Assembly (NCBI RefSeq): GCF_030814695.1
Contig: NZ_JAUSVL010000001.1
Coordinates: 5,554,227 to 5,618,226 of the forward strand
Source: Oligosphaera ethanolica
GTDB taxonomy: Bacteria; Verrucomicrobiota; Lentisphaeria; Oligosphaerales; Oligosphaeraceae
DNA length: 64,000 nucleotides
Reading direction: 5' to 3'
Below, in pieces: positions 45,226 through 55,369 of this stretch (positions are counted from its first letter, which is position 1; each line of letters begins with the position of its first letter). A model generated the notes under the pieces. It was not told the origin of the DNA, did no database searches, and saw only the letters and a program-made list of their open reading frames with translations. The translations under genes and the position numbers were made by a program.

Positions 45226-46188
45226 TTACAAAAAATCCGCGTGGTCGTCTTGCCGTTTCCACTGTTTTTGCTGCTGGTCATATAGCGTATTGCCGCAACC
45301 GGAATGCAGCATGCTCTCATCCCCCGTCACCCGCGACTCCTTGTCCTCGCGGTATTTCTCCCAGTACTTCTTGCGGAAAATTCCCGGCGGCTCGCCCAAC
45401 GCCTGCCGAAACGCCCGGCAAAAATAGTGCAGCGAGCGAAAGCCCGTTTTCTCCGCAATCGCCTCAAGCGTCAGCGAGGAATAAAGCAGCAGGTCCTGCG
45501 CCTTGCTTAAACGATAAAAATTGACATACTGCATGGGCGGCAGACCCATGATCTGGTTGAACAGGACCGAAAATCGCCCCGGCGACAACGCCGCAAGCCC
45601 GGCCAGCTGCTCCAGATGCAACGCGTCCGCGTAGTTCTTCTCAATGAATGCCACGGCCTTCATAACGCCTTCCGGAACGTCGCTGCGCGGCTGAAAAGGC
45701 ACCGTCGCCTCAATCCGCTCGCAGAATGCCGTGATAATCAGCAGATTCAACGCCAGTTGCACGGCCTGCCGCACGGTTTCCGGTCGCGCCGCCGACGCCG
45801 TCAGCTGCGACACCAACGGCTCAATCTCCCCCAACGGCAGCGTCACCCGCCGAAACTGCCCGCGCACCCACGGCGCCAAAAAATCCGCCAGTCCGCCCAG
45901 CTGTTCGTGGTCGGCTACCCCGCAAAAAAAAATGTATAGCCGCGAATGCATCCCCGATGGATGGTACCACTGGTGGCTCAATTCCGGTGACAATACGCAA
46001 AGCTCACCCGCCTGCAGGCGCTCGCGCTCCTCACCAATCTCAAAGACAAACTCCCCTTCCAACACATACACAAACTGAAAGGTCGCATGCTGATGCACAC
46101 TATGAGAAGTGGAGAAACCTGAGTAGCGACAGATCACCGCGCGACCCATATAACTCGGCAAGATGTACGAATGCTCTTCGACTATCAT
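45226..46188 (-). CDS. AraC-family regulator with cupin sensor domain
   Basis: 320 residues from the ATG at 46188; an upstream in-frame ATG at 46251 is less likely. The N-terminal cupin (HQHATFQFVYVLEGEFVFEI; LCVLSPELSHQWYHP) should bind a sugar. The C-terminal pair of HTHs is typical of AraC (LEQLAGLAALSPGRFSVLFN; LTLEAIAEKTGFRSLHYFCR). It is immediately upstream of, and in line with, the GH106 gene, as in many rhamnose-type regulons. Confidence 0.93.
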   Translation of the reverse strand: MIVEEHSYILPSYMGRAVICRYSGFSTSHSVHQHATFQFVYVLEGEFVFEIGEERERLQAGELCVLSPELSHQWYHPSGMHSRLYIFFCGVADHEQLGGLADFLAPWVRGQFRRVTLPLGEIEPLVSQLTASAARPETVRQAVQLALNLLIITAFCERIEATVPFQPRSDVPEGVMKAVAFIEKNYADALHLEQLAGLAALSPGRFSVLFNQIMGLPPMQYVNFYRLSKAQDLLLYSSLTLEAIAEKTGFRSLHYFCRAFRQALGEPPGIFRKKYWEKYREDKESRVTGDESMLHSGCGNTLYDQQQKQWKRQDDHADFL

Positions 46189-46371
46189 AACCAAACCCGA
46201 CCCAACACCACCGGTGTTCAACCAACCGCCACCAACGATTGCCTTCGCCATTCACGGCGCACGACCACCCGCCCGCTACCAGGCCATAACGTAGCCCCAT
46301 TGCCCCAAAAAGGCGTTGGTACCACACATAATCAGCAATACCGAACAACACAGTTCCTTGTATGTTCTGCA

Positions 46372-46460
46372 GCCCAACGCGGCGACCGCATTCGCGCCCC
46401 AACGCGGCGACCGCATTCGCGCCCCAACGCGGCGACCGCATTCAAGCCCCAACGCGGCGC
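46372..46460. repeat. 25-bp tandem repeat next to a family B-like element
   Basis: Three to four copies of a 25-bp unit (core CCCAACGCGGCGACCGCATTC) starting near 46372, 46396, 46421 and 46446. Non-coding, between the AraC gene and the Y1 transposase. Confidence 0.9.
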
Positions 46461-46463
46461 GTG

Positions 46464-46652
46464 CATACCAGCCCAGGGCAAGCGCGCTGAAAGCGCGCGT
46501 CGCCCTGGGTAAGAGTATCGTTAAAAATGGCGTTCTGAAAGAACGCCGCATACCGTCATTCTGCCCCCAGAGGTCCATTCCATGCCGCGTTCCTTCAGAA
46601 CGCTTCGATCCTGAGGCGGATACTTCCCAGGGCGTTGCCCTGGGCTGGTATG
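46464..46652 (+). repeat. Family B-like element, copy 4, with 17-bp terminal inverted repeats
   Basis: The perfect inverted repeat CATACCAGCCCAGGGCA (46464-46480) / TGCCCTGGGCTGGTATG (46636-46652) encloses a different, partly palindromic centre (GCGTTCTGAAAGAACGC at about 46530). The arms match the CAGCCCAGGGCA arms of copies 1-3. It lies 135 bp upstream of the Y1 transposase gene. Confidence 0.85.
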
Positions 46653-46787
46653 CCTTGCCCCGTTGGGGCAAGATCGCGACACATACTTTGCGCCTTTCCC
46701 TAACTGGCACACCTAACCCTACCGCAATCCGTTACCTCGTTCAAATACTACCGTTCCCCCAGGCATAACTTCTGAAAGGGCCGCATC

Positions 46788-47240
46788 ATGCCGCAATCGT
46801 TATCCAACATCCTGTTGCACCTGATCTTCAGCACCAAAGATCGCCAACCATGGCTTGTAAACGACCTTCGCTGCAAGGCTCACGCATTACTTGCCGGCAC
46901 CGTTCGTCAACGCGATTGCGAGGCCTATCGGGTAGGTGGCACGGAGGATCACGTACACATGGCCATACTGCTCGCCCGCACCATAGCAGTAGCGGATTTG
47001 GTCCAGGATATAAAAATCTCATCAAGCAGATGGTTAAAAAGACAGGACCCGTCGTTGAAAGTCTTTGCCTGGCAGAATGGCTATGGCATTTTTTCTATTG
47101 GCGTAAGTCAAAAAGAAGTCCTCCAGCACTACATCGATGGCCAGATGGAACACCACCGCACGCACACGTTTCAAGATGAATACCGGGCTTTTCTCCGAAA
47201 ACACGGAATCAAATACGACGAAAAATATGTTTGGGACTGA
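46788..47240 (+). CDS. REP-associated/IS200-like Y1 (HUH) transposase
   Basis: 150 residues, complete for the family. It begins LSNILLHLIFSTKDRQPWL, the usual Y1_Tnp opening. The HUH metal motif is in GTEDHVHMAI and the catalytic Tyr is probably in LQHYIDGQMEHHR. Such single-strand transposases either mobilise IS200/605 elements or, as chromosomal RAYTs, act on REP-type hairpins. No IS ends are seen around it, but structured repeats lie directly upstream, which favours the RAYT interpretation. Intact. Confidence 0.88.
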   Translation: MPQSLSNILLHLIFSTKDRQPWLVNDLRCKAHALLAGTVRQRDCEAYRVGGTEDHVHMAILLARTIAVADLVQDIKISSSRWLKRQDPSLKVFAWQNGYGIFSIGVSQKEVLQHYIDGQMEHHRTHTFQDEYRAFLRKHGIKYDEKYVWD

Positions 47241-47283
47241 CTCCCGAATAACGGCAGGGCGTTACCCACCATAAATAAACCCT

Positions 47284-49899
47284 TTACGGCGTGGCCGTGG
47301 CGGGGCGTTCGAGGAGGAACCACAGGCTTCTTTCCTCATTGCCGATGCTGAAGCGGCCATCAGGAACGACACGGCTGGCCTGCGGCACGCCGTCGCCATC
47401 AAGCACGCGCAGGGTCAACGCACCGCCGGGAATGACGACGCTCATGGGCACAATCTCCGACAACTCCGGGCCCTCGCCCCAGGCTTTCGGGCCGCTCAGG
47501 CCCGTGCGGTCGTCATTCCACTTCATGCCTTGGTTCTCGGTACGGCCTGACGCCGCCAGGAGCATCTTCCGACTCTCGGCAATCGGCATGCCGTCCAGTG
47601 CCACCAGCGTCACGCAGCTGAAGGCCGGCAACGGTCGCGGCCACGGCCGCGCCGCCACGGTGATCGTCACGTCGCCCAGGCTGAACTCGCGACCGGCGAC
47701 ATGCCCCGTGAGCATGCGCGCCGATGGCAGATTGAGGCTTACGTACGCCCCCGCCGGATCGTCATGACGGAAGCGCAGCGCGCCGTCGTCGCTGACAATC
47801 GCGCCGTCGTCAGCCACACGCGGCAAGCCGTCGCCGCCACGCAGCACCGGGTCGCTGATGCCACCGTCGAGCATGACCGCCAGCTGCTGCGTAAACACCG
47901 CGCTTTCCTTGCCGCCGAGTTGTTCGAGGATCTGCCCGGGCCGCAGGCCCTGCCGGGCATACTCCGGCACCATCGCCGTCGGCAGCGCGATGGTCGTGCG
48001 CCGCGTGGCCGGCGCCAGGCGCCCTTGCCGGTACAGCAGCGTCGCAAAAGGCACGTGCACCAGCAGATTGGAGCGGCCGATCAAATGGAAATAACTCTGC
48101 AACGCCGTGTTGGCGTAGTCTTTGCCGAAATCGCGGTAGCTGTAGCTGAAGAAGGCGTCCCAGTCCTGCAGCGCCGCGACCACGCTGAACATGGGAAAGA
48201 GGTCCGCGCTGTGGTCGTTGGGCGCCGGAATGTTGTACTCCGACACACTAAAGGGCTTGCCCGCGACCCGCCAGCTGGCCAGCAGCGGCACCGACCCGCC
48301 ATTGGCGTTGGCCAACGCCGCGCTGTTGCGAATGCGGAAGCCCGTCGAACGCCCCTTCTCGTCGCGTAGAAAATGCGGGTGTTCCCAGTAGCTGTGGATG
48401 TCGATGTAATCGCTCAGCTCGGACTCGCGCTGCAGGCCGCCCATGCGGCCATAGCTCACCTGGGTATCCGTCACCACCATGCGACAGCCAATCTCCTCTT
48501 TGAGGTATTTGACCAGGCGACGCGTGCCGGCCATCTCCGTATCAATCATAAACGCCCAGTAGTCCGTCAGGACCTCGCTGCAACTGCGGTCGCCTGGCAG
48601 TCTCACGCCCGCCTCAAGGCTCTCGCCGTCCGGCAGCCCCACGCCACCTCCACGCTGAATGCTGTAGCCGCGAATCTCCACATCGCCGGGCTTGTTGCCC
48701 AAACTCACATTGACCCGATATGGCGTGTCACTCACAGCCTCGACAATCGGCCCGAAGAACTCGAAGTCCTGCCACTCTGGCGTCAGCGCAATATTCCTTG
48801 ACAGGCCCAGCGTCTGCCACGGCTCGCCATTGAGGATAATGCTGTGACTGATGCTGCTCACCGTGGCGCTGCGCGCCTGAAAGCGCACGGTGTACAGCCC
48901 CGGCGCCAGCTTGAAATTACGGATCAGCAGCTGCAGATTCCAGCCGCTCTTGCCGCTCTTGGTCGCCAACCAGCGCCAGCCGCCTTCCGGCCCGGGACTC
49001 AGAGTCGACTCGGCACCTTCGCCGTTTTCATTGTACCAGCCCATCTTTTCCGACACCAGCACCTCGCCCAACGGCTCCACGCCGCGCGACCAGGCCGCCC
49101 GCAGCGCGTCGCTGCTGCCATATTTTTTCATGAGCCACGCGGTCCACAGACGCCGGTATGCGGTCTGGAATGACTCCGGCAACAACGCGATCGATTTGCG
49201 CACATCGGCAATCATCGTGTTCTCATTATTGAGTTCCACACACATGATCGCCGGGTCTTCCGCGTAGCGCCGGCCATTGACGCTGTTCACCCGACCGAGC
49301 AGCCGCCGCGCGTAGTCTTCCTGATGGGCCAGATACTCGTCATACCAGCGATCAATATTCTTGCCGGCATGGAAAGTACGATCACCATCGGGAACCGGCT
49401 GCCCCGGATAACGCCGGTACACGTGCAAATTGATGTTCGCATACACGCCTTCGCGACCCAGCGCGTCAACGAAATGATCCAGCAGCGCCAACCGCTCGGC
49501 GGACAAAGTTCCCGCATTGGCGTCCTCCCAGATCACCTCCTTGTTGTACTCCGGGTCCATGAAATGCAAGCGCAGGCAGTTGAAGCCGTACTGCCGCAGC
49601 CGCTTCGCCAGTTTGCGCCCATCCTCAACGCTGGGAAAACATGACGTGCCCGTCACGTTCGTGCCGTAAAAACGCAACGGCACGCCGCGGTCATCCACAA
49701 AATTCTCGCCCGCCGCCCGCACAAAGCCGTTCTGCCCCGCCGGCGCCGCATTGAGAAAACCCATGTCCACCGCGCTTGCGGCCGGCAACTCCAGCCCCGG
49801 CACCGGAAAATGCACCCAGCCCGGCGTGTCGCTGCTCACCTGCGCAAACGCCATCGCCACCATAGCCAAAAAGGCCATCGTCATGTTCCGCATTGTCAT
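47284..49899 (-). CDS. Secreted GH5-like (clan GH-A) glycoside hydrolase
   Basis: 871 residues. Start at the ATG at 49899, with GGAGA six bases before; 49905 is possible. Signal peptide present (NMTMAFLAMVAMAFAQ). A TIM barrel starts at about 60 (FYGTNVTGTSCFP; YGFNCLRLHFMD). The acid/base is probably Glu in CVELNNENT and the nucleophile Glu in PFSVSEYNIP. A beta-sandwich insertion (about 280-420) interrupts the barrel, and a C-terminal beta domain follows. The overall layout resembles large cellulase-fold enzymes of PVC bacteria. Substrate unknown; a beta-linked plant glycan is likely. Confidence 0.8.
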   Translation of the reverse strand: MTMRNMTMAFLAMVAMAFAQVSSDTPGWVHFPVPGLELPAASAVDMGFLNAAPAGQNGFVRAAGENFVDDRGVPLRFYGTNVTGTSCFPSVEDGRKLAKRLRQYGFNCLRLHFMDPEYNKEVIWEDANAGTLSAERLALLDHFVDALGREGVYANINLHVYRRYPGQPVPDGDRTFHAGKNIDRWYDEYLAHQEDYARRLLGRVNSVNGRRYAEDPAIMCVELNNENTMIADVRKSIALLPESFQTAYRRLWTAWLMKKYGSSDALRAAWSRGVEPLGEVLVSEKMGWYNENGEGAESTLSPGPEGGWRWLATKSGKSGWNLQLLIRNFKLAPGLYTVRFQARSATVSSISHSIILNGEPWQTLGLSRNIALTPEWQDFEFFGPIVEAVSDTPYRVNVSLGNKPGDVEIRGYSIQRGGGVGLPDGESLEAGVRLPGDRSCSEVLTDYWAFMIDTEMAGTRRLVKYLKEEIGCRMVVTDTQVSYGRMGGLQRESELSDYIDIHSYWEHPHFLRDEKGRSTGFRIRNSAALANANGGSVPLLASWRVAGKPFSVSEYNIPAPNDHSADLFPMFSVVAALQDWDAFFSYSYRDFGKDYANTALQSYFHLIGRSNLLVHVPFATLLYRQGRLAPATRRTTIALPTAMVPEYARQGLRPGQILEQLGGKESAVFTQQLAVMLDGGISDPVLRGGDGLPRVADDGAIVSDDGALRFRHDDPAGAYVSLNLPSARMLTGHVAGREFSLGDVTITVAARPWPRPLPAFSCVTLVALDGMPIAESRKMLLAASGRTENQGMKWNDDRTGLSGPKAWGEGPELSEIVPMSVVIPGGALTLRVLDGDGVPQASRVVPDGRFSIGNEERSLWFLLERPATATP

Positions 49900-50043
49900 C
49901 GCCATTCTCCGTGCTCGTTGTCATCACTACGCGACCTGCGCGCTAGCGCCGTCTTCCCCCGCCGTACCGTCAGGCGCTAATATTGCCGGCGCCACCACGC
50001 TTTACAACGGCCACCGCCCACCCTACAGGCCAATTTCCGTAAT

Positions 50044-50400
50044 CAATCAGTCATTGATAACCAAAACTGTGGTGCCTCTACGAGGCACTGTCTGTTGGCA
50101 GGCTGCGTCCCCAGGCTAAAGCCTGGGGTTAAGCATGGTTAAGCGCCTACGGCGCAAAAACATGGATATTGAATGATGGCGGTTTTCGTCCCGAACCGGA
50201 CAAAGCAAGTCGTCAGATGGGCCAAGTTCGGCCCGGAGGGCCGCACCATGCATAACCCCGGGTGAGGCGCCCGGAGGGCGCCGCAACCCGGGGTATGATA
50301 GCAAGTTAGAATTGCGCCCGGAGGGCGCCACATTGGCAAGACACGTCGCATCCCGCGCGCCAGCGCGAGGCATGTCGCGCATCCAATATCAATGGCTGGG
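50044..50400 (+). repeat. Family A palindromic repeat, copy 4
   Basis: A full-length copy upstream of the 50493 gene, with GTGCCTCTACGAGGCAC, CCCAGGCTAAAGCCTGGG, GGCCCGGAGGGCC and the ACCCCGGGT ... ACCCGGGGT outer stem. Non-coding. Confidence 0.9.
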
Positions 50401-50492
50401 GTATTACCAATCACCGCCCGGCGTGGTACGTTACCAACCTGCTGTGCCATCATTTTAAACCCTCAGCCCACCACCACCAGGAGAGTCACCCC

Positions 50493-53400
50493 ATGCGCAA
50501 ACTCATTACCGCCCTCGTCCTCTGCGCCGCCGGCGCCTTCGCCCGGCAGCTCGTCGTCAACAGCAACTTCAGCGATGACAATGGCAACCCGTCCCTCAAA
50601 GGCTGGCGAGCATCCACCAATGCCCTCGCCGCCCAGGACAGCGACGGCAAAAACAAACTCGTCATCCCAGGCCCTGATCTCAGCGCCAGCCAGACACTCA
50701 AACTCAAACCCGAAGACGCGAAAATCCAACTCAAAATGTGGATGAAAGTCACCGACGTGGTCCGCGGCAAGGAAGGCTGGCAGACCGGCCGCCTCGCCAT
50801 GACGTTCCAGGACGAAAATCGCAAGATGGTCGGCCCCTGGCCCGATGTCTTTGGCATGGTCGGTACAACCGACTGGACCTACTGCGAACGAACCTACCTC
50901 ATACCCAAAGGCGCCGCCTTCCTCGATTTCAGTGCCTCGAACTTCGGTAAGTCCGGCACCGTCGAATTCAAGGACATTTCCTTCACCGTCGTCGCTGAAC
51001 GCATCACTGCCCCCGTTGACGCCGCCTGCCCGCCCGAAGCCGGCAACGCCATGGCCATCGCCGACGCCTGGCGCCAGCAAACTCCCACCCGCGAAAAAGT
51101 CTGCCTCAATGGCCTCTGGCAGTTCCGCCCCGTCTTGAACGCCGACAGCGAAGACAAAGTCCCCGCCGCCGGTGACAGCTGGGGCTGGTTCCGCATACCC
51201 GCCGTTTGGCCGACCACCCGCTGGACCGACGAAAGCACCCAAAACGCCATCCTCTCGCCCTACCTCGAAACCGAACTGGGCAAAGACGAGGCCCTCAGCA
51301 CCCAGGCGTGGTTCCAACGCCGCTTCACCGTCCCCGCCGACTGGCAAAACCGCGATGTCGCCATCGACTTCACTCTCGTCAATACCTACGCCAAAGTCTT
51401 CGTCGACGGCGCCCCCGCCGGCGAAGTCTGGTTCCCCGGCGGCGAAGTCAATCTCAGCAAGTGGCTCATACCCGGCCAGGAACAGTCCATCGCCCTACTC
51501 GTCAAAGCCATGCCGCTGGATAACGAACGCCTCGACTTCATGGCCCCCGACCGCGTCATCGAAAGTAAGGCCTCTTTGAAACTAAAAGGCATTACCGGCG
51601 ATGTCTTCCTCCACGCCCGCCCTGCCGCGCAGCGCCTCGACCACGTCGCCATCGTCCCCTCCGTGCGCAACAACAGCATCAGCTTCCAGGCCGATCTCAG
51701 CCAGAACGATGATCGCAACCTCGTCCTCAGTGCCGAGGTCTTCGCCGCCGACAACCAGCTCCTCAAGAGCTTCCGCTCCCAGCCCCTGCGCGCCTCAGAC
51801 GCCAACACCAACACCATCGCCTTCACCGCGCCCTGGCGCGACGCCCCACGCTGGGATATCGACTCACCCACGCTCCTCACCGCCAAAGTCACTCTCGCCA
51901 CCACCGACGGCCAGGTCGTCGATCAATTCACCCCAGTCACCTTCGGCTTCCGCGAATTCTGGGTCAATGGCCGCGACTTCATGCTCAATGGCAGCGTCAT
52001 CCGCCTCCGCGCCCTCCACAACACCAATAGCAACAGCAATGCCAGCGCGGCAGCCAAGGAAGGCGCCCTCAATACTATCGAGCGCATGCGCCGCTACGGC
52101 TTCAACTTCCTCATCACCGGCAACTACAACTTCCGCGCCGGCGATATGTCCTACATCGACGGCTTGCTCGACGGCTGCCAGGAAAGCGGCATGCTCATGT
52201 CCTTCAGTCTCCCCCACGTCAGCCACTTCAACTGGAAACTACACGAGCCCGACGTCGCCAAACGCTACACCGACATGACCCGCTGGCTCATCCGCCGCGT
52301 CCAGAACAACCCAGCCGTCGTCATGTACGCCATGAACCACAATGCCACCGGCTATCACGGCGACCAAAATCCGCTCAAACTCGACGGCGTCTATCAGCCC
52401 GAGCCCAAAGACCTCGATTGGTCAAAACTCGTCCCCGATAAGGGCTTCGAACGCTGGAACCGCCGCGTCCAGGCCAAGCACTCCGAAAATATCGCCAAGT
52501 CCTTCGACTCCACCCGCCCCGTCTACCACCACGAGTCCGGCAATCTCGGCGATGTCTTCTGCATCAATATCTACCTTAACTGGTCGCCCCTCCAGGAACG
52601 CTCCGACTGGATGGAAACCTGGTCCCGCACCGGCACTAAGCCCGTCTTCTTCGTGGAATGGGGCCTGCCCCATGTCTCTACCTGGTCCAGCTACCGCGGA
52701 CCAGCCTTCATCTGGCGCACTCCCGCCTTCCAAAGCCTCTGGGCCGCCGAATTCGCCGCCGCCGAACTCGGCAATGACGCCTACACCCAGGCCATGGCCG
52801 GCTCATCCGCCATCGACCGCGAAGAAAAACTCTGGGCCACCGGCGAGCCATTCCACTGGAGCAGTCTCTGCCACGCCGTCGGCAACTACCCGTTCTACGT
52901 GCCCATCATGGCCAAATACGCCCGGGACAACTGGCGCTCACACCGCACCCACGGCGTCTCCGCCATGCTCCCCTGGGATCAGGACACCCTCTGGCGCCGC
53001 AAACCCGGCACCACCACCAACTACCTGAATCCCAACGCCTACCAGGGCCTCAAGACCCCCGGCATCGTCCCCGAACGCATCACCGCAACCTGGAGCTACC
53101 TCAACGACCGCGGCGATGCCAACGATTTCTACCCCACCGAGCTGGGCAAGGAATTCCTCCGCTGGAATCAGCCACTCTGCGCCTACATCGGCGGCAAAGC
53201 CGATGAACCTACCGACAAAACCAGCGTCTACGCCCCGCGCGAAAAAGTCGCCAAGTCCATCGTCATCATCAATGATTCCCGCGCCGTACGCGTCTGCGAC
53301 TATCAGTGGTCGTTCGACGGCCAATCCACCAAAGACAGCGTCAAACTCGCCGTCGGCGAAATCAAGATCATCCCCATCACCCTGCGCATGCCACGGGTCG

Positions 53401-55322
53401 ATACGCCCCGCACCCTCGCCGTGGCCTTCGGCTGCAGTTTTGACAACGGCGTGATTTTCACCGACAGTCTCACCCTCCGCGCCCAGCCCGCCCAGCCCCG
53501 CCTCGAACTCAGCGCCACACCGCAACTCTTCGATCCCGCCGGCAAAACCCGCGACTGGCTCACACGCATCGGTCTGCGCCAAATCGATATGATCACTGCC
53601 GACAGCACGCCCGATCTTTCCCGCACGATCATCATCGGCCGCGAGGCCCTCAGCGCGGCGCCCGCCCTGCCGTGGCTCGGCGATGCCGTCCGCACCGGCC
53701 GGGTGCTGGTCTTCGAGCAAACCCAGGAGGTCCTCAGCGAACGCCTGGGCTTCCGCACCAACATCCACGGCCTGCGCGAACTCTTCGTCCGCACCCCCGA
53801 CCACCCGGCCATCCGCGCCCTCGGCCGCAATCCCGACGCGCTCTTCAAATACTGGCGCGGCCACGCCACCATGACCACGCCGTTCCTCGAAGACCTGCCG
53901 CACTTCGAAACCAGCGACCCGCACTGGAACTGGCACGACTTCCGCAATACCCGCGTCTGGCGCGCCGGCAACCGCAACGCCGTCGCCTCCGTACTCATCG
54001 AAAAACCCAGCGCCGGCAACTGGACCGCACTCATCGACGGCGGCTTCGATCTCCAATACGCCCCGCTCCTGGAATGCGAACTCGAACACGGCCGCACTAT
54101 CTTCTGCCAACTCGATGTCACCGCCCGCAGCGAGGACGACTTCAGCGCTACCCAACTCACCCAGGCGCTTATCAATTACCTGGACAAGGCGCCCGCCCCC
54201 AAGCCCGCCCGCAAAACCTTCTACGCCGGCAATGACCAGGGCCGCGAACTCCTCCAGCAACTCGGTGTCGCCTTCGCACCCTACGCTGACCAGTCCCTTG
54301 ACGCCGACTCCCTCGTCGTCCTCGGCCCCGGCGCCTTCCAGGCCGCGCCTGCCTTGTCAGGACGTCTCGCCAGCGCCGTCGACAACGGCTGCAACACCCT
54401 TGCTCTCGGCCTCAATGCCGCGGAACTAGCTAGCATCGATCCCGAACTCGTCGCCGAAGACGGCGTCCAGGACTACGCCCAGCCACTTCCCGCCGTACTC
54501 GCGCCAGCCCTGCGCGGCGTCAGCGCCGCCGAAACCTACTGGCATACCAAACTGACCTTCACCGCCCTGCGCCTTGACGGTTTCGAATACGCCACCCACG
54601 CCGTCCTCGCCATGCCCCACGGCAATGGCCAAGGCGCCATCCAACAGGCCCCGCCGTGGCTCTTCGACTACGTGGCCAAGCCATACCTGCGCACCAGCTA
54701 CCGCCGCTCGCTGTACCTCACGGCGCGACTCCTCGCTAATCTCGGCGCCGCCATGCATAACCCACTGCCAAATCTCATCGCCCAAGTACCGTCACCACGC
54801 AAAATCGACCTCAGCGATGGCTGGATCGGCATCGACGACCCCAAAAACACCGGCCGCGATCAAGGCTGGTTCAAAAGCGACTCCGACAGCGCCGCCTGGC
54901 CGCCCATTGAGGTCCCCGGGACGTTCGACACTCTCCGCCCCGAACTTTCCAACTACGACGGCCATTTCTGGTACCGCAAACGCTTCCAGACGCCCGCAAA
55001 CCTCAAATTCGACGGCCTCGAACTCTACATCGGACCCGTCGATGACGAATCGTGGGTCTGGCTCAACGACACCTTCCTCGGCGAAGTCACCAAAACCACC
55101 AACCCCGACAACTACTGGAGCTTCCCCCGCCTCTACCAACTCAAACCCGGCATGCTCAAGACCGACGGCGAAAATGTCCTCACCATTCTGGTCAATGACA
55201 CCTATCAACGTGGCGGCATCCTCGGCAAACCCGCCCTGCAAATCCGCGGACCCTGGCTCGATAGCTACTACCTGCAAACCCCGCAGGCCAGCGACGACCC
55301 ATACCGCTACTACCGCTGGTAA
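50493..55322 (+). CDS. Giant secreted GH2-like multidomain glycosidase
   Basis: 1609 residues from the ATG at 50493, after AGGAG. Signal peptide MRKLITALVLCAAGAFA. Order: a carbohydrate-binding jelly roll (about 20-170); GH2 sugar-binding domain (LNGLWQFRPVL; AWFQRRFTVPADW); Ig-like domain; TIM barrel (about 480-800). In the barrel the usual GH2 Asn-Glu acid/base position reads Asn-His (VVMYAMNHNATGY), while a nucleophile-like Glu is present (PVFFVEWGLPH). A Rossmann/ThuA-like middle part follows (about 1000-1440). A second GH2-type jelly roll closes the protein (DGHFWYRKRFQTP; ESWVWLNDTFLGEV). It may be an unusual or inactive GH2 member. Confidence 0.8.
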   Translation: MRKLITALVLCAAGAFARQLVVNSNFSDDNGNPSLKGWRASTNALAAQDSDGKNKLVIPGPDLSASQTLKLKPEDAKIQLKMWMKVTDVVRGKEGWQTGRLAMTFQDENRKMVGPWPDVFGMVGTTDWTYCERTYLIPKGAAFLDFSASNFGKSGTVEFKDISFTVVAERITAPVDAACPPEAGNAMAIADAWRQQTPTREKVCLNGLWQFRPVLNADSEDKVPAAGDSWGWFRIPAVWPTTRWTDESTQNAILSPYLETELGKDEALSTQAWFQRRFTVPADWQNRDVAIDFTLVNTYAKVFVDGAPAGEVWFPGGEVNLSKWLIPGQEQSIALLVKAMPLDNERLDFMAPDRVIESKASLKLKGITGDVFLHARPAAQRLDHVAIVPSVRNNSISFQADLSQNDDRNLVLSAEVFAADNQLLKSFRSQPLRASDANTNTIAFTAPWRDAPRWDIDSPTLLTAKVTLATTDGQVVDQFTPVTFGFREFWVNGRDFMLNGSVIRLRALHNTNSNSNASAAAKEGALNTIERMRRYGFNFLITGNYNFRAGDMSYIDGLLDGCQESGMLMSFSLPHVSHFNWKLHEPDVAKRYTDMTRWLIRRVQNNPAVVMYAMNHNATGYHGDQNPLKLDGVYQPEPKDLDWSKLVPDKGFERWNRRVQAKHSENIAKSFDSTRPVYHHESGNLGDVFCINIYLNWSPLQERSDWMETWSRTGTKPVFFVEWGLPHVSTWSSYRGPAFIWRTPAFQSLWAAEFAAAELGNDAYTQAMAGSSAIDREEKLWATGEPFHWSSLCHAVGNYPFYVPIMAKYARDNWRSHRTHGVSAMLPWDQDTLWRRKPGTTTNYLNPNAYQGLKTPGIVPERITATWSYLNDRGDANDFYPTELGKEFLRWNQPLCAYIGGKADEPTDKTSVYAPREKVAKSIVIINDSRAVRVCDYQWSFDGQSTKDSVKLAVGEIKIIPITLRMPRVDTPRTLAVAFGCSFDNGVIFTDSLTLRAQPAQPRLELSATPQLFDPAGKTRDWLTRIGLRQIDMITADSTPDLSRTIIIGREALSAAPALPWLGDAVRTGRVLVFEQTQEVLSERLGFRTNIHGLRELFVRTPDHPAIRALGRNPDALFKYWRGHATMTTPFLEDLPHFETSDPHWNWHDFRNTRVWRAGNRNAVASVLIEKPSAGNWTALIDGGFDLQYAPLLECELEHGRTIFCQLDVTARSEDDFSATQLTQALINYLDKAPAPKPARKTFYAGNDQGRELLQQLGVAFAPYADQSLDADSLVVLGPGAFQAAPALSGRLASAVDNGCNTLALGLNAAELASIDPELVAEDGVQDYAQPLPAVLAPALRGVSAAETYWHTKLTFTALRLDGFEYATHAVLAMPHGNGQGAIQQAPPWLFDYVAKPYLRTSYRRSLYLTARLLANLGAAMHNPLPNLIAQVPSPRKIDLSDGWIGIDDPKNTGRDQGWFKSDSDSAAWPPIEVPGTFDTLRPELSNYDGHFWYRKRFQTPANLKFDGLELYIGPVDDESWVWLNDTFLGEVTKTTNPDNYWSFPRLYQLKPGMLKTDGENVLTILVNDTYQRGGILGKPALQIRGPWLDSYYLQTPQASDDPYRYYRW

Positions 55323-55369
55323 ACACAGCGCGCCGCCTTACTTACAAAGGGGCGAGCAGCCGGTCGCCC

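Noticed and set aside
52938-54260. 440-codon minus-strand frame
   Set aside because: Antisense to the GH2-like gene; Gly/Ala/Val-rich composition without motifs.
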